DNA of 64,000 bases from Nocardiopsis quinghaiensis (GCF_008638365.1 NZ_VWVU01000005.1:1-64000); one strand, 5' to 3'. Counted from the first letter of the stretch, positions 19,415 to 29,682 are shown. Numbers and translations: made by a program. The notes: a model not told the origin generated them from the letters alone.

Positions 19415-20230
19415 GTGCCCCTGGAAACCAGCGCCCTCCCCGCTCCCATGTCCGCCTCGAACCTCGTGGAACTCTTCTCTCCCACCGGTCACGGGATACT
19501 CGGCGAAGGCGACCTGTGGACGTTCGTCATCGTCACCGCGCTCGCGGTCGTCACCGGTGCCGCCGTGCAGAGCACCGTCGGCCTCGGCCTCGGAATGGTC
19601 GCCGCACCCGTCATCTCCTTCCTGGACCCCACCCTCATGCCGGGGATGCTGCTCGTCGCCGTGATCATCCTCCCGGCGTTCACCCTCCTGCAGGAGTGGC
19701 GGCACGTGGACTGGCGCGGCATCGCCTGGGGGCTGCCCGCGCGCCTGCCCGGAACCGTCCTGGGCGTGTGGGTGGTCGCGGCCCTGGAGCCACGGGCCCT
19801 GGCCGGAGCGGTCGGGGCCATGGTGCTCGTGGCCGTCCTCCTGTCGGTCTGGTCACTGCGGGTGCGCGTCACCCCGGTGACGCTCGTGGCGGCCGGGGCC
19901 CTGTCCGGCCTGGCCGGCACCGCCACCACGGTCGGCGGCCCTCCCATGGCCCTGCTCTACCAGCACGAGGAGCCCGCCAGGGTCCGCGCCACCCTGGCGG
20001 CGTTCTTCCTCGGCGGTGGCGCGGTCTCCCTGTCCGCACTGGCCCTGGGCGGCCAGATGGACACCCGGACCGCCGTCGTCGGGGTCTCGGCCATCCCCCT
20101 CGTCGGCGTCGGCTTCCTCGTCGGCAACCTGCTGCGCCGACGGGTCAACGCCGCGTGGCTGCGCGTCGCCATGCTGTGCGTGGTGTCCGCCTCCGCGCTC
20201 GGCCTGCTCGGTCAGGCGGTGTTCGCATAA
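19415..20230 (+). CDS. TauE/SafE-family (TSUP) membrane transporter
   Basis: The product has 271 residues with about eight hydrophobic helices and the two-fold TSUP repeat ([21 protein letters not shown] near residue 48, [19 protein letters not shown] near residue 165). The family exports sulfite or organosulfonates, or carries other anions; the substrate here is unknown. GTG 19415 is the first start; ATG 19448 would remove 11 hydrophilic residues and is equally possible. TAGCGT at 19401-19406 ends 8 nt before GTG 19415 and favours the longer form. No sulfur gene is adjacent. Confidence 0.82.
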   Translation: MPLETSALPAPMSASNLVELFSPTGHGILGEGDLWTFVIVTALAVVTGAAVQSTVGLGLGMVAAPVISFLDPTLMPGMLLVAVIILPAFTLLQEWRHVDWRGIAWGLPARLPGTVLGVWVVAALEPRALAGAVGAMVLVAVLLSVWSLRVRVTPVTLVAAGALSGLAGTATTVGGPPMALLYQHEEPARVRATLAAFFLGGGAVSLSALALGGQMDTRTAVVGVSAIPLVGVGFLVGNLLRRRVNAAWLRVAMLCVVSASALGLLGQAVFA

Positions 20231-20495
20231 GCCGCCTCACCCGGACAGAACGCTTCCGAAACCAAGTAATGTACGCGAAAACCCGGGTAGCGTCGGCGTG
20301 GTTCCGGCCGTCTGGTGGGAAGGCCGTACAGGACGGCCCGCCCGGTTTCCCGGCCAGGGTGGGGCTTGGCAGGACCCGTGGACACACACCCATAAACTCG
20401 GGTATGTATACCTGCCGGTAGCCAAACCCGGCCCACGTCAGGGGCCCGGAACGGCAAACTCAACGGACACGCTGGACGAGGGGACTGACGAGACA

Positions 20496-22418
20496 GTGGC
20501 ACTGTTCGAGTCGATACACAATCCGGAAGCGCTCAAGAGGCTTCCGGCCGATCAGCTCCCTGCGCTGGCACAGGAGATCCGGGGCTTCCTGGTCGACTCC
20601 TGCTCCCAGACCGGCGGGCACCTCGGTCCCAGCCTCGGCGTCGTGGAGCTGACCATCGCGCTGCACCGGGTCTTCGACTCGCCGAAGGACCCCATCCTCT
20701 TCGACACCGGCCACCAGGCCTATGTGCACAAGGTCCTCACCGGCCGCCATGACTTCACCAACCTCAAGTCCGAGGGCGGTCTGTCCGGTTACCCCTCGCG
20801 CGCCGAGTCCGAGCACGACTTCGTCGAGAACTCCCACGCCTCCACGTCCCTGTCCTACGCCGACGGCATGGCCAAGGCCAACGAGGTACGGGGCCTCGGC
20901 GACCGCACCGTGGTCGCGGTCATCGGCGACGGCGCGCTCACCGGTGGCATGGCCTGGGAGGCGCTCAACAACATCGCCGCGCGCAAGGACCGCCGCCTGG
21001 TCATCGTGGTCAACGACAACGGCCGCTCCTACTCGCCCACCATGGGCGGGATCGCCGACCACCTCGCCTCCCTGCGCATGGCCCCCGGTTACGAGCAGGC
21101 CCTGGACCTGGCCAAGACCACGCTCAACCGCACCCCCGTGGTCGGCCAGCCCCTCTACGAGGCGCTGCACGGCATCAAGAAGGGCCTCAAGGACGCCATC
21201 CAGCCCCAGATGATGTTCGAGGACCTGGGCCTGAAGTACCTCGGGCCCATCGACGGCCACGACGAGCAGGTCATGGAGAAGGCGCTGCGCCGTGCCCGCG
21301 ACTTCGGCGGCCCGGTGATCGTGCACTGCCTCACCCAGAAGGGCAAGGGCTACGCCCCGGCCGAGAACCACGACGAGGACCAGTTCCACGCCCCCGGTCC
21401 CTTCGACGTGGCCACGGGCCAGGCCAAGCCCGGCCCCAAGGTCGTCAAGTGGACCTCCGTCTTCGCCGACACCATGGTGGAGATCGGCGCCGAGCGCCAG
21501 GACGTGGTGGCCATCACCGCCGCCATGCTCCACCCCACCGGCCTCAACAAGTTCGCCGAGGCCTACCCCGACCGCGCCTTCGACGTGGGCATCGCCGAAC
21601 AGCACGCCGCCACCGCCGCCACCGGTATGGCCATGAACGGTCTGCACCCGGTCGTGGCCGTCTACGCCACGTTCCTCAACCGCTGTTTCGACCAGGTGCT
21701 CATGGACGCCGCCCTGCACCGCCAGGGCGTCACGTTCTGCCTGGACCGCGCCGGGGTCACCGGCAACGACGGTGCCAGCCACAACGGTATGTGGGACATG
21801 TCCATCCTCCAGGTGGTCCCCGGGCTCCGCCTGGCCGCGCCCCGCGACGCCGAACGCCTGCGCACCCTGCTGCGCGAGGCCGTGGCCGTCGAGGACGCGC
21901 CCACCGTCGTGCGCTACCCCAAGGGGGCCGTCGCTGAGCAGGTGGACGCGGTCGGCAGGGTCGGCTCCATGGACCTGCTGCGCCGCGCCGGCGACAACGG
22001 CCACTCCAAGGACCTGCTCATCGTGGGTGTGGGCACCATGGCCCAGGTCGCCTGCGAGGTCGCCGACCGGATGGCCGCCCAGGGCCTGGGCGCCACCGTC
22101 GTCGACCCCCTGTGGGTCAAGCCGCTGGACGAGGCCCTGGTCGCCGAGGCCGCCGAGCACAGCGTCGTGGCGGTCATCGAGGACAACGGCCGCACCGGCG
22201 CCGTCGGCGACGCCGTGGCCCGCCTGCTGCGCGACCACGACGTCGACGTGCCGGTGCGCACGTTCGGTATCGCGCAGGAGTTCCTGGACCACGCCAAGCG
22301 CGACGACATCCTGCGGGAACAGGGTCTGACGCCCCAGGAACTGTCCCGCAAGCTCACCGAGACGGTCTCCCGCCGCACCGACGCGGCCGCCGACGAGCTG
22401 GCCGACGAGACCGCCTGA
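20496..22418 (+). CDS. dxs: 1-deoxy-D-xylulose-5-phosphate synthase
   Basis: This 640-residue protein condenses pyruvate and glyceraldehyde-3-phosphate, the first step of the MEP isoprenoid pathway. Thiamine-diphosphate motif [16 protein letters not shown], catalytic-region GHQAYVHK and the transketolase-C block [20 protein letters not shown] are all visible. GTG 20496 gives the usual N-terminus [20 protein letters not shown], with GAGGGG 12 nt upstream. Length is standard. The 265-nt gap before it has no gene; it contains an imperfect repeat, GGTATGTATACC, near 20402-20413. A hairpin follows before the next gene. Confidence 0.97.
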   Translation: MALFESIHNPEALKRLPADQLPALAQEIRGFLVDSCSQTGGHLGPSLGVVELTIALHRVFDSPKDPILFDTGHQAYVHKVLTGRHDFTNLKSEGGLSGYPSRAESEHDFVENSHASTSLSYADGMAKANEVRGLGDRTVVAVIGDGALTGGMAWEALNNIAARKDRRLVIVVNDNGRSYSPTMGGIADHLASLRMAPGYEQALDLAKTTLNRTPVVGQPLYEALHGIKKGLKDAIQPQMMFEDLGLKYLGPIDGHDEQVMEKALRRARDFGGPVIVHCLTQKGKGYAPAENHDEDQFHAPGPFDVATGQAKPGPKVVKWTSVFADTMVEIGAERQDVVAITAAMLHPTGLNKFAEAYPDRAFDVGIAEQHAATAATGMAMNGLHPVVAVYATFLNRCFDQVLMDAALHRQGVTFCLDRAGVTGNDGASHNGMWDMSILQVVPGLRLAAPRDAERLRTLLREAVAVEDAPTVVRYPKGAVAEQVDAVGRVGSMDLLRRAGDNGHSKDLLIVGVGTMAQVACEVADRMAAQGLGATVVDPLWVKPLDEALVAEAAEHSVVAVIEDNGRTGAVGDAVARLLRDHDVDVPVRTFGIAQEFLDHAKRDDILREQGLTPQELSRKLTETVSRRTDAAADELADETA

Positions 22419-22442
22419 GCCGCCTCGGGCCACCGCCCCTTC

Positions 22443-22469
22443 GGCAGCCCGGGAACGCCCCGGGCTGCC
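22443..22469 (+). terminator. Hairpin between dxs and the ferredoxin reductase gene
   Basis: GGCAGCCCGGG (22443-22453) and CCCGGGCTGCC (22459-22469) form an 11-bp stem with a 5-nt loop. It ends 12 nt before the next start codon, so it can terminate dxs and may also affect translation of the reductase. Confidence 0.65.
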
Positions 22470-22480
22470 AGAATGGGCGT

Positions 22481-23878
22481 ATGACCTCTCCCGAACCTGA
22501 GCAGCAGCCCACCGAGGACGCCGAACCGCTCCGCGTGGCCGTGATCGGTTCCGGCCCGGCCGGTGTCTACGCCGCCGACGCCCTCACCCGGCAGCGGCGT
22601 GTGCCCGTCCGCGTCGACGTCATGGACCGCCTGCCCACCCCCTACGGGCTGGTGCGCTACGGCGTCGCCCCCGACCACGTCAAGATCAAGGGCGTGGCCC
22701 GAGCGCTGCGCAGGGTCCTGGAACATCCCGACGTGCGCTTCGTCGGCGGGATCGAGTTCGGCACCGACCTCACCCGCGCCGACCTGGCCCGCACCCACCA
22801 CGGCGTCGTCTACGCCACCGGCGCCAGCATGGACCGCCGCATGGGCGTGCCGGGGGAGGACCTGCCCGGCAGCGTCGCCGCCACCGACTTCGTCAACTGG
22901 TACTGCGGCCACCCCGACACCGGGTTGGAGCGGTTCGTGCTCGACGCAGAGGAGGTCGTCGTGGTCGGGGCGGGCAACGTCGCCCTGGACGTGACCCGGA
23001 TCCTCGCCAAGACCGCCGACGAGCTCCGCCACACCGACATCCCGCAGCCGGTCCTGGATGTGCTCGCCGCCAGCCGTGTGCGCACCGTGCACCTGCTGTC
23101 CCGGCGGGGCCCGCTCCAGGCCAAGTTCACCGCGCCCGAACTGCGCGACCTGCTCGCGCTGCCCGGAGCGGACGTGGTCGTGAGCGCCGACCAGGTCGAC
23201 ATCGACCCCACCGCCGTGGGCACGGGGGCGCCCGAGCTGCGCGAGGTCTCCCGTGCCGCGCGCACCAATCTCAGGCTCCTGCGGGAGCACGCGCGGCGTC
23301 GGCCCGAGGGCCGGCCCCGTACCGTCCGCCTGCACTTCTGGGCCCGGCCCCAGGAGGTCCTCGGCGCGGACCACGTGACCGGGGTGCGGGTGGAGGGCAC
23401 CCGCCTGGACACGGACGGGCGCCTGACGGGCACCGGGCGGACCACCGACCTGCCCGCCGGGATGGTGCTGCGCTCGGTGGGGTACGCGGGTGTCCCACTG
23501 TCCGGGGTGCCCTTCGACCCCGAGGGGCGCACCGTCCCCCAGGAGGGGGGCCGGGTCCTGGACGCCGACGGGCGCGTGGTTCGGGGGGACTACGTCGCCG
23601 GGTGGATCAAGCGGGGCGCCACCGGGGTGATCGGTACCAACAAGTCCGATGCCGCCGGGACCGTTCGCTCCCTGCTGGAGGACGCCGAGGCGCTGCGTGC
23701 GGCGGCCTCGGACCTCGTGCCGCTGGAGACGGTGCTGGACGAGCGCGGGGTCGCGCACAGCGGCTACGAGGACTGGCTGCGCATCGACACCGCCGAGGCC
23801 GAGCAGGCCGTGGAGCTGGACCGGGGGGAGCGGGTCAAGCTCCACGGCTGGGAGGCCTACCGCAGGATGCTCAGGTGA
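22481..23878 (+). CDS. fprA: Ferredoxin/adrenodoxin-type NADP+ reductase (FprA-like)
   Basis: The 465-residue product resembles mitochondrial adrenodoxin reductase and mycobacterial FprA. FAD-binding GSGPAG is at 23-28, NADP-binding GAGNVALDVTRIL near residue 165, and the C-terminal FAD stretch GWIKRGATGVIGTNKSDA follows at about 370. It transfers electrons between NADPH and ferredoxins, for example to P450s or the ferredoxin-dependent sulfite reductase in this window. It begins at ATG 22481. Its last eight bases overlap the convergent metallopeptidase gene. Confidence 0.92.
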   Translation: MTSPEPEQQPTEDAEPLRVAVIGSGPAGVYAADALTRQRRVPVRVDVMDRLPTPYGLVRYGVAPDHVKIKGVARALRRVLEHPDVRFVGGIEFGTDLTRADLARTHHGVVYATGASMDRRMGVPGEDLPGSVAATDFVNWYCGHPDTGLERFVLDAEEVVVVGAGNVALDVTRILAKTADELRHTDIPQPVLDVLAASRVRTVHLLSRRGPLQAKFTAPELRDLLALPGADVVVSADQVDIDPTAVGTGAPELREVSRAARTNLRLLREHARRRPEGRPRTVRLHFWARPQEVLGADHVTGVRVEGTRLDTDGRLTGTGRTTDLPAGMVLRSVGYAGVPLSGVPFDPEGRTVPQEGGRVLDADGRVVRGDYVAGWIKRGATGVIGTNKSDAAGTVRSLLEDAEALRAAASDLVPLETVLDERGVAHSGYEDWLRIDTAEAEQAVELDRGERVKLHGWEAYRRMLR

Positions 23879-25265
23879 CCTGGCCCGGCTCGGCGCCGTA
23901 GGTGTTGCAGCCGTCCAGGGTCGGCTCCGACCAGCCCCGCTCCAGCCAGAGCGCCCGGTTGCCGGCGCTGCCGTGCGTGTCGAGGTCGCCGCCGCTGTTG
24001 AAGTTGGCGTTGACGGCCGCCAGCGTCTCCTCGTCGGCGTCGGTGATCCCGCGCAGGCCCACCCCGGCCATGCACTCGGCCTGGAGCTCGGTGCGGCGGA
24101 GCGTGTCCAGCGCGTCCTCCTCGTTCCCGGCGTTCCAGCGCAGGTCGTGCGAGATGTTGAGGATACCGGTGACGTACTGCACGTGGTGGCCGTACTCGTG
24201 CCCCATCAGGGCGAGCCAGACGTCCTCGCGGTGCTGTGAGGGGATCTGGGCGCCCATGTGGCGCACGTTGGGCAGCACGACGGTGATGCGGGCCAGGTCG
24301 CTCTCGTAGTAGGCGAGTGTGTAGCCCTCCGCGCCGTCGGCGTCGGGGGAGTCCTGGGTGACGGCGAACTCCAGGGGACCGACGGACAGGCCCATCTCCT
24401 CCAGGGTCGGTGCCCACAGCTCGTCCAGGCAGGTTCCCGTGGCGGTCGCGAACTCCTCCCAGGACTCGTCCGAGCCCATGTCCAGATCGGGGGTACCGCA
24501 GTCGACCGCCTCGGGGACGGACGCGCCGTAGAGCGGATGGTCGACCAGGTCGACCTCCACCCCGTTGGGCCGCGCGGCCAGGCGGTCGTCGTAGTGGGCG
24601 GACAGGTCGGTGCCGCTCGGACGGGGCTCCTCGCGGGGGGTGGTGACGACCATGAGGATGCTCGCGGCCAGGGCGACGAGGGCGATCACGGCGGCCGCCG
24701 ACGAGCCGACCAGGACGCCCAGGCCGCGGCGGCGCGGCCGCGCCGCCGCGTGGGGTCGGCCCCACGGCTGGCCCGGCTGCTGCCATCCGGCTCCCGGGTA
24801 CGCGCCGGGTTGGAGGGTGTGGGGAGGGGGATAGGGGTGGGTGTGGGGTGTGGGCGCTCCCGCCATCTGCGCGCCGTGCGCGCCCGGGGCGCTCTGGGGG
24901 AGGGGAGGGTGGGGGGAGGCCGGGACACCGGGGGCGTACTGGGGGCCGGGCATCCGGTACTGGCCGTATGGACCGGTCTGCCCGTACGGGCCGGGCCGGT
25001 GCGCCTGGTCCGGACCGGCGGCCGGAGCCTGTCCCCAGGGCGGGGGCCGCCCCCAGGGTGGAGGCCGCATCGGCTGCGGGGGGAGGCCGCGCTGATGCTC
25101 CGGGGGACGCTGGTCGTGCACCGGACCGGTGGGGCCGCCGGGCCGCTCGCCTTCGGGCCGTGCGTTTTCGGGGTCGGCTTGCTCGGGTCGGGCGTCTCCG
25201 GGTCCGGGTTGTTCGGGTCGGGGGGCCTCGCCACCGGACCGCTCGCCGCCGGGTCGGTTCTCCAC
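23871..25265 (-). CDS. Membrane-anchored neutral zinc metallopeptidase (YpfJ-like)
   Basis: With GTG 25265 the protein has 464 residues: a cytoplasmic Pro/Gly/Arg-rich segment (about 1-140), one membrane helix (about 155-175), and an extracytoplasmic peptidase domain. Zinc motif HEYGH is at about 356-360, and Glu of ELQAEC follows about 35 residues later, matching the neutral zinc metallopeptidase family. GTG 25265 has GAGGA 9 nt upstream; ATG 25313 would add 16 unlikely residues (MRPSPACC). The substrate is unknown. It converges with fprA, overlapping by 8 bp with no room for a terminator. Confidence 0.82.
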   Translation of the reverse strand: MENRPGGERSGGEAPRPEQPGPGDARPEQADPENARPEGERPGGPTGPVHDQRPPEHQRGLPPQPMRPPPWGRPPPWGQAPAAGPDQAHRPGPYGQTGPYGQYRMPGPQYAPGVPASPHPPLPQSAPGAHGAQMAGAPTPHTHPYPPPHTLQPGAYPGAGWQQPGQPWGRPHAAARPRRRGLGVLVGSSAAAVIALVALAASILMVVTTPREEPRPSGTDLSAHYDDRLAARPNGVEVDLVDHPLYGASVPEAVDCGTPDLDMGSDESWEEFATATGTCLDELWAPTLEEMGLSVGPLEFAVTQDSPDADGAEGYTLAYYESDLARITVVLPNVRHMGAQIPSQHREDVWLALMGHEYGHHVQYVTGILNISHDLRWNAGNEEDALDTLRRTELQAECMAGVGLRGITDADEETLAAVNANFNSGGDLDTHGSAGNRALWLERGWSEPTLDGCNTYGAEPGQVT

Positions 25266-25396
25266 GGGGTCCGTCCTCGCTATCGTGCCGCAGCACGCCG
25301 GGCTGGGCCGCATCCACCTGGGGCGAATCCGGCAAGAGTCACAGACCTCCAGTATGGGGCTTAAACCGGCATGCTTCTGATAGCCGGACGACTACT

Positions 25397-26143
25397 TCAC
25401 GGAGTCTGGTAACGCACCCCGAGGCCTGTCAGTATGTTCTGAAGCTCGGACTCGAAGAGTGGTTCCATGTCGTGCATCACGAAGTCCAGATGCTCGAACA
25501 CCTCCATGCACACCACGCCGTACAGCCGCACCCAGCACGTGCTGAGCACCATGATCGCCTCCACCGGGATGTGCGGAGCCGAGAAGCCGCAGGTGTCGGC
25601 GAAGGCGCGCAGCTCACGGGCCAGTCCGGGCGTGATGCGGTCTCCCTCGGGCAGTGGGAAGCGCTCCTCGGACAGCAGGCGGTCGAAGAGCGTGTAAAAG
25701 GTCGCGCCGAAGCGCCGCCCGGCCTCCAGGGCCGGTGTGAGGTCGGTTCCGGGGGCCAGCCGCACGCGCGGACCGAACATGGTGGCGAACTCGGCCCGGT
25801 GCGTGACGGCCCAGGACCGGAAGGCGCGCAGCGAGGTGAGGATGCGCAGGTCGGTGTCCTCGGAGGGCACGCTCGCGTCGGCGGCGGCCACCGCGGCGGC
25901 CAGTTCCTCGAACATGTCCGCGGTGATGAGCACCAGCAGTGAGTCGATGCCCGAGACGTAGCGGTACAGTCCCGGCGCGGTCATACCCATCTCCCGGGCG
26001 ATGGCTCGCAGGGACACCCCGGCGGCCCCCTGCTCGACCAGATGGCGGCGGGCGATCCCCTTGATCTCCGCGAGTGTGGCTTCGCGCACACGCTCGCGGC
26101 GGCTCGGTTTCCCGGCGCCCCGGTCCAGCTGCGGTTTCGTCAT
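25397..26143 (-). CDS. TetR-family transcriptional regulator
   Basis: The 248-residue product has a TetR helix-turn-helix near residues 20-65 (ARRHLVEQGAAGVSLRAIAR then MGMTAPGLYRYV) and a large TetR_C-type ligand domain. It starts at ATG 26143; the frame is open upstream but the extra residues look non-coding. It diverges from an MMPL-family exporter across 148 nt with TetR-like palindromes, the standard layout of a local repressor that senses the exported compound. Confidence 0.88.
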   Translation of the reverse strand: MTKPQLDRGAGKPSRRERVREATLAEIKGIARRHLVEQGAAGVSLRAIAREMGMTAPGLYRYVSGIDSLLVLITADMFEELAAAVAAADASVPSEDTDLRILTSLRAFRSWAVTHRAEFATMFGPRVRLAPGTDLTPALEAGRRFGATFYTLFDRLLSEERFPLPEGDRITPGLARELRAFADTCGFSAPHIPVEAIMVLSTCWVRLYGVVCMEVFEHLDFVMHDMEPLFESELQNILTGLGVRYQTP

Positions 26144-26233
26144 CTGCTGCGCTACGTCCCGTCTCGGGCACCGGTCAGGGCGCCGTGGTCCTCGTCGGTT
26201 ATATTGACATCGTAACGCCCGCACGCTTTAGTG

Positions 26234-26260
26234 AACGCCGTTAGCAAACACCGTTAACGG
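26234..26260. promoter_or_regulatory. TetR-type operator between tetR and MMPL genes
   Basis: CCGTTAACGG (26251-26260) is a perfect 10-bp palindrome. A related AACGCCGTTA sits at 26234-26243, and CGTAACG near 26212 shares the half-site. Overlapping half-sites ACCGTTA or TAACGG are typical of TetR-family operators that shut both divergent promoters. Confidence 0.6.
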
Positions 26261-26291
26261 ACATGGAGTCTGTTTCCTGAAGGGGCGGCGT

Positions 26292-28517
26292 ATGCCGACG
26301 CACACGGGGCTTTTCGGACGGCTCGGGCTGGGGACCCACCGCTTCCGCTGGGCGGTCCTGGCCGTCACCGCGCTCTTCGCCGTCTTCGCCGGCGTCTGGG
26401 GCTCGGGGGTCTTCTCCGACGTCAGCGAGAGCGGGTTCGAGGACCTGGGCTCCGAGTCCGCGCGGGCCACCCGTGTCCTGGAGGAGGAACTGGGACACGA
26501 CGACGTCGACATCATCGCCGTCTACCGCAGCGACGAACTGAGGGTGGACAACCCCACCTTCGCCGCGGCCGTCCAGCGCGTCGCCGACGACATGCCCGAG
26601 GACGCCGTCGCGGACTTCGACCTCTACCTCGACGAGGAACTCGGCGAGACCGAGCGCGGCATGCTCGTGGCCGAGGACATGCACGCCGTCTACATCCCCG
26701 TGACCCTCAGCGGCCAGACCCACGCCGACCGCCTCCACCAGTACGAAGAGGTCGCCGACCACCTGTCCTCCAGCAGTCTGGAAGTCCACCTGGGCGGCCC
26801 GATCGCCGTCGAGCACGAGTTGTCGGAGACCGCCGAGAGCGACGTCGTCCGCGCCGAGCTCATCACCCTGCCGATCCTCCTGGTCCTGCTGGTCCTGATC
26901 TTCGGCGGCCTGGTCGCGGGTCTGGTCCCGCTCGCCGTGGGCGGTCTGGCCATCCTCGGATCGCTGACCCTCCTGCGCGTCCTGACCCACGTCACCGACG
27001 TGTCGGTGTTCGCGATCAACGTCTCCACCATCCTGGGCCTGGGACTGGCGATCGACTACGGACTGTTCATGGTCAGCCGCTTCCGCGAGGAACTGGGCCG
27101 GGGCCGCGGCCTCGCCGCCGCGGTGAGCCGCACCGTCGACACCGCGGGGCGCACCGTGGCCTTCTCCGGCGTCACCGTCGGCATCGCCTTCGCGGGCCTG
27201 CTGTTCTTCCCCCAGCCCATCCTCAAGTCGATCGGCTGGGGCGGCATCGCCGTCGTGCTGTTCGACCTGCTGGCCGCACTGGTCTTCCTGCCCGCGCTCA
27301 TGTCCGTGGTCGGCCACCGGATCGACCGCCTCAGGCTGCCGCTGCCCCGCCGCACCGTCACCGGCACCGTGCACGAGAACGCCGGGTTCTGGTGGCGCCT
27401 GGCCCGCACCGTCATGCGCGGCCCCGCCGTGTCCCTGGTCGCGGTCGGCGGCGTCCTGCTGGTCTTCAGCTCCGGCCTGTCCTCCACCGAACTCGGTTCC
27501 ACCGACCAGCGCTACCTGCCCGAGGACGCCGGAACCCGGATCGCCACCGAGACGGTGTCCGAGGAGTTCCCCGCGGGCGGCCTGGGCAGGCTCAACGTGG
27601 CCGTGCTCGGCGACACCGGCGACGAGGACCTGGAGGAGTACGCCGAACGCCTGGGCGCCCTGCCCGAGGCCTCCCTCGCCCGCGTCGAGCGCACCGGCGA
27701 CGGCGTCGCCCACGTCATGGTCGGCTACCAGGGGGACTCCGACTCCCCGGAGGTCGCCGGGCTCGTGCGCGACGTACGCGACGAACCGCTCCCCGAGGGC
27801 GCGCGGGAGAGCCTGGTCGGCGGTGTGGCCGCCATGCAGCAGGACAACGTGGCGGCGATCGTCGACGCGGCGCCCGTGACCGTGGGCTTCATCGCCGCGG
27901 CGACCCTGTTCCTGCTCTTCCTCGCCTTCGGCTCGGTCGTCCTGCCCGTCAAGGCCGTGCTCATGGGCGCGCTGTCCCTGGGAGCCTCCCTGGGAGTGGT
28001 GGTCTGGGGGTTCCAGGAGGGCGGTTTCGCCGGACTGCTCGGCTTCGACGCGGTGGGCACCATCGACCCCACCTACCTGGTGCTGATCACCATCGTGGCG
28101 TTCGGCCTGGCGATGGACTACGAGCTGTTCCTGCTCAGCCGCGTGCGTGAGGAGTACCTGCGCACCGGGGACAACATCCGCTCGGTGGCGGCGGGACTCC
28201 AGCACACCGGACAGATCATCACGAGCGCGGCGATCCTGCTGATGGTCGTGCTCCTGGCGATGGGCACCTCGGACCTGCTCTTCCTGAAGATCATCGGGAT
28301 CGGTCTGGCCATCGCGGTGCTCGTGGACGCCACCCTGGTCCGCGCGGTGATGGTGCCCGCCACGATGCGCCTGCTCGGCGGCGCCAACTGGTGGCTGCCG
28401 CGCCCGCTGCGCTGGCTGCACGACCGGATCGGCATCTCCGAGGGCGGCGACACCGACGAGCTTCCCGAGGCCGTGCACGACGCGGAGGAGGGGCGGCGGA
28501 TGCACGCGGGCGTGTGA
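26292..28517 (+). CDS. MMPL-family (RND-type) membrane transporter
   Basis: This 741-residue protein has the 12-helix RND layout with two extracytoplasmic loops (about residues 40-180 and 395-510). The proton-relay Asp-Tyr pairs appear in both halves: GLAIDYGLFMVSRFREE and GLAMDYELFLLSRVREEY. MMPL proteins export lipids, antibiotics or siderophores; no substrate can be assigned. ATG 26292 has AAGGGG about 7 nt upstream. The divergent TetR gene and shared operator suggest induction by the exported substrate. A 13-bp hairpin follows 84 nt after the stop. Confidence 0.92.
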   Translation: MPTHTGLFGRLGLGTHRFRWAVLAVTALFAVFAGVWGSGVFSDVSESGFEDLGSESARATRVLEEELGHDDVDIIAVYRSDELRVDNPTFAAAVQRVADDMPEDAVADFDLYLDEELGETERGMLVAEDMHAVYIPVTLSGQTHADRLHQYEEVADHLSSSSLEVHLGGPIAVEHELSETAESDVVRAELITLPILLVLLVLIFGGLVAGLVPLAVGGLAILGSLTLLRVLTHVTDVSVFAINVSTILGLGLAIDYGLFMVSRFREELGRGRGLAAAVSRTVDTAGRTVAFSGVTVGIAFAGLLFFPQPILKSIGWGGIAVVLFDLLAALVFLPALMSVVGHRIDRLRLPLPRRTVTGTVHENAGFWWRLARTVMRGPAVSLVAVGGVLLVFSSGLSSTELGSTDQRYLPEDAGTRIATETVSEEFPAGGLGRLNVAVLGDTGDEDLEEYAERLGALPEASLARVERTGDGVAHVMVGYQGDSDSPEVAGLVRDVRDEPLPEGARESLVGGVAAMQQDNVAAIVDAAPVTVGFIAAATLFLLFLAFGSVVLPVKAVLMGALSLGASLGVVVWGFQEGGFAGLLGFDAVGTIDPTYLVLITIVAFGLAMDYELFLLSRVREEYLRTGDNIRSVAAGLQHTGQIITSAAILLMVVLLAMGTSDLLFLKIIGIGLAIAVLVDATLVRAVMVPATMRLLGGANWWLPRPLRWLHDRIGISEGGDTDELPEAVHDAEEGRRMHAGV

Positions 28518-28600
28518 CCTCCCGTCCCCCGCCTGTCCCGTGCCGAGTGTGCCGGGGGTCTCGGCGCGTGCCGCGACGCCTCCCGCCCGGCACACGGAAA

Positions 28601-28642
28601 CGGGCCCGGCGTCCGCGTGGACGCCGGGCCCGCCGTGGGCTC
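28601..28642. repeat. 42-bp direct repeat, copy 1, with 13-bp terminator stem
   Basis: This block is identical to 29993-30034 over 42 bp and in the same orientation. It holds a perfect 13-bp hairpin (arms 28602-28614 and 28619-28631, loop GCGT). It stands between the convergent MMPL and Rpn genes and should terminate both. Confidence 0.9.
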
Positions 28643-28645
28643 AGA

Positions 28646-29518
28646 TCACTCGTCGAAGAGCTGGTCGATGTGGGAGATGGTGGCGGCTCGGCGGACCCAG
28701 ATGCCGAGCTGGTCGAGGTCGCGGCATTCGCTGATACGCCTGCGTGCTTCCTCGGGTACGTCGACACCGCATGCGTTCAGGAAGAGTAGGACGTCCTCGG
28801 CCCGTCCCTCGGCCCGTCCCTCGGCCTTGAGGCTCTCGGTCCAGGCACTGCTGTACTCGTACGTGTCAGTCATCATCAGCTCCTCCAGAGCCGCCTGTCC
28901 CTCGGTCTTCGCCAGCAGGTTCAAGGTATATCCAATGTACTTCGTGGCCCTTTCCCGGTCGATCAGGTCCAGGCCGGTGTGCAGGGCCTTCAGCACGTCC
29001 ATGACCTGGCCGCCGTGCGCGGCGGCGGACAGCACACCCAAGGATGGGCGCCGCCCGACCTCTCCGGGGTCGGTGATGGCCGGGATCCCGGACGGGCCCA
29101 CCACCAGGGGCCGCAGGACGAAGCCGGGATGGCCGAGGTGGATCGGTTCGGCGTACCAGTCGGCCACGGACTGTCTGGGGCAGACGGTCAGCAGGACGAC
29201 CGGGCACTCGTGCCGGGAGCGCAGCGCGGCCACGTACTCCGGCCACGTGAAGCGCTTGCGCTCCTTCTCGTCGCGCTGGACCTCCACGATGACACCCATC
29301 AGTTCGTCGAGGGGGTCAGCGGGTCCGGGGCCGCGCAGCATGATCGCGACGTCGGACCGGCGTTCGACGGGGTCCACGTGGCCGAGGTCGCACGAGGTGA
29401 CCTCGCTGCGGTCGTAGTCGGGGACGTCCACGCCGAGGCCGCGCAGGAAGTCGACGGCGATGTCGGGGGCGTCGGCGAACAACTCGGCGTAGATCTGGTG
29501 TTCAGCGGATATTGCCAC
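28646..29518 (-). CDS. Rpn/PD-(D/E)XK nuclease-superfamily protein
   Basis: The 290-residue product has the layout of Rpn-type PD-(D/E)XK proteins: an acidic core with RRSDVAIML followed by VIVEVQRDEKERK, that is Asp...Glu-x-Gln in place of Glu-x-Lys. A helical C-terminal part contains the repeated AEGRAEGRAED near residues 230-240, a common Rpn feature. Rpn proteins promote RecA-independent recombination in E. coli; many act as selfish or defence-linked genes. It opens with GTG 29518, 7 nt after TAACGT, so it is probably leaderless. It lies inside a segment bounded by identical 42-bp repeats. Confidence 0.72.
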   Translation of the reverse strand: MAISAEHQIYAELFADAPDIAVDFLRGLGVDVPDYDRSEVTSCDLGHVDPVERRSDVAIMLRGPGPADPLDELMGVIVEVQRDEKERKRFTWPEYVAALRSRHECPVVLLTVCPRQSVADWYAEPIHLGHPGFVLRPLVVGPSGIPAITDPGEVGRRPSLGVLSAAAHGGQVMDVLKALHTGLDLIDRERATKYIGYTLNLLAKTEGQAALEELMMTDTYEYSSAWTESLKAEGRAEGRAEDVLLFLNACGVDVPEEARRRISECRDLDQLGIWVRRAATISHIDQLFDE

Positions 29519-29682
29519 GAGTCAGACGTTACACAGGGTTACTGATAAGTATGCACGAGTAGTCGCCATGTGCCTGTTCTTCGCTTTCGTGGTGTTCGAC
29601 CAGCGAAAAAGCGCCCGACACTCCTCGGGTGGGAACGCCGCGCCGGGCCGGGACTTCGGTAGCGTCGACGGGAGGGCCGAAC

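Noticed and set aside
20402..20413. GGTATGTATACC as a specific operator before dxs
   Set aside because: The palindrome is imperfect at its centre and overlaps a likely promoter region; I saw no second copy, so it is not reported as an operator.
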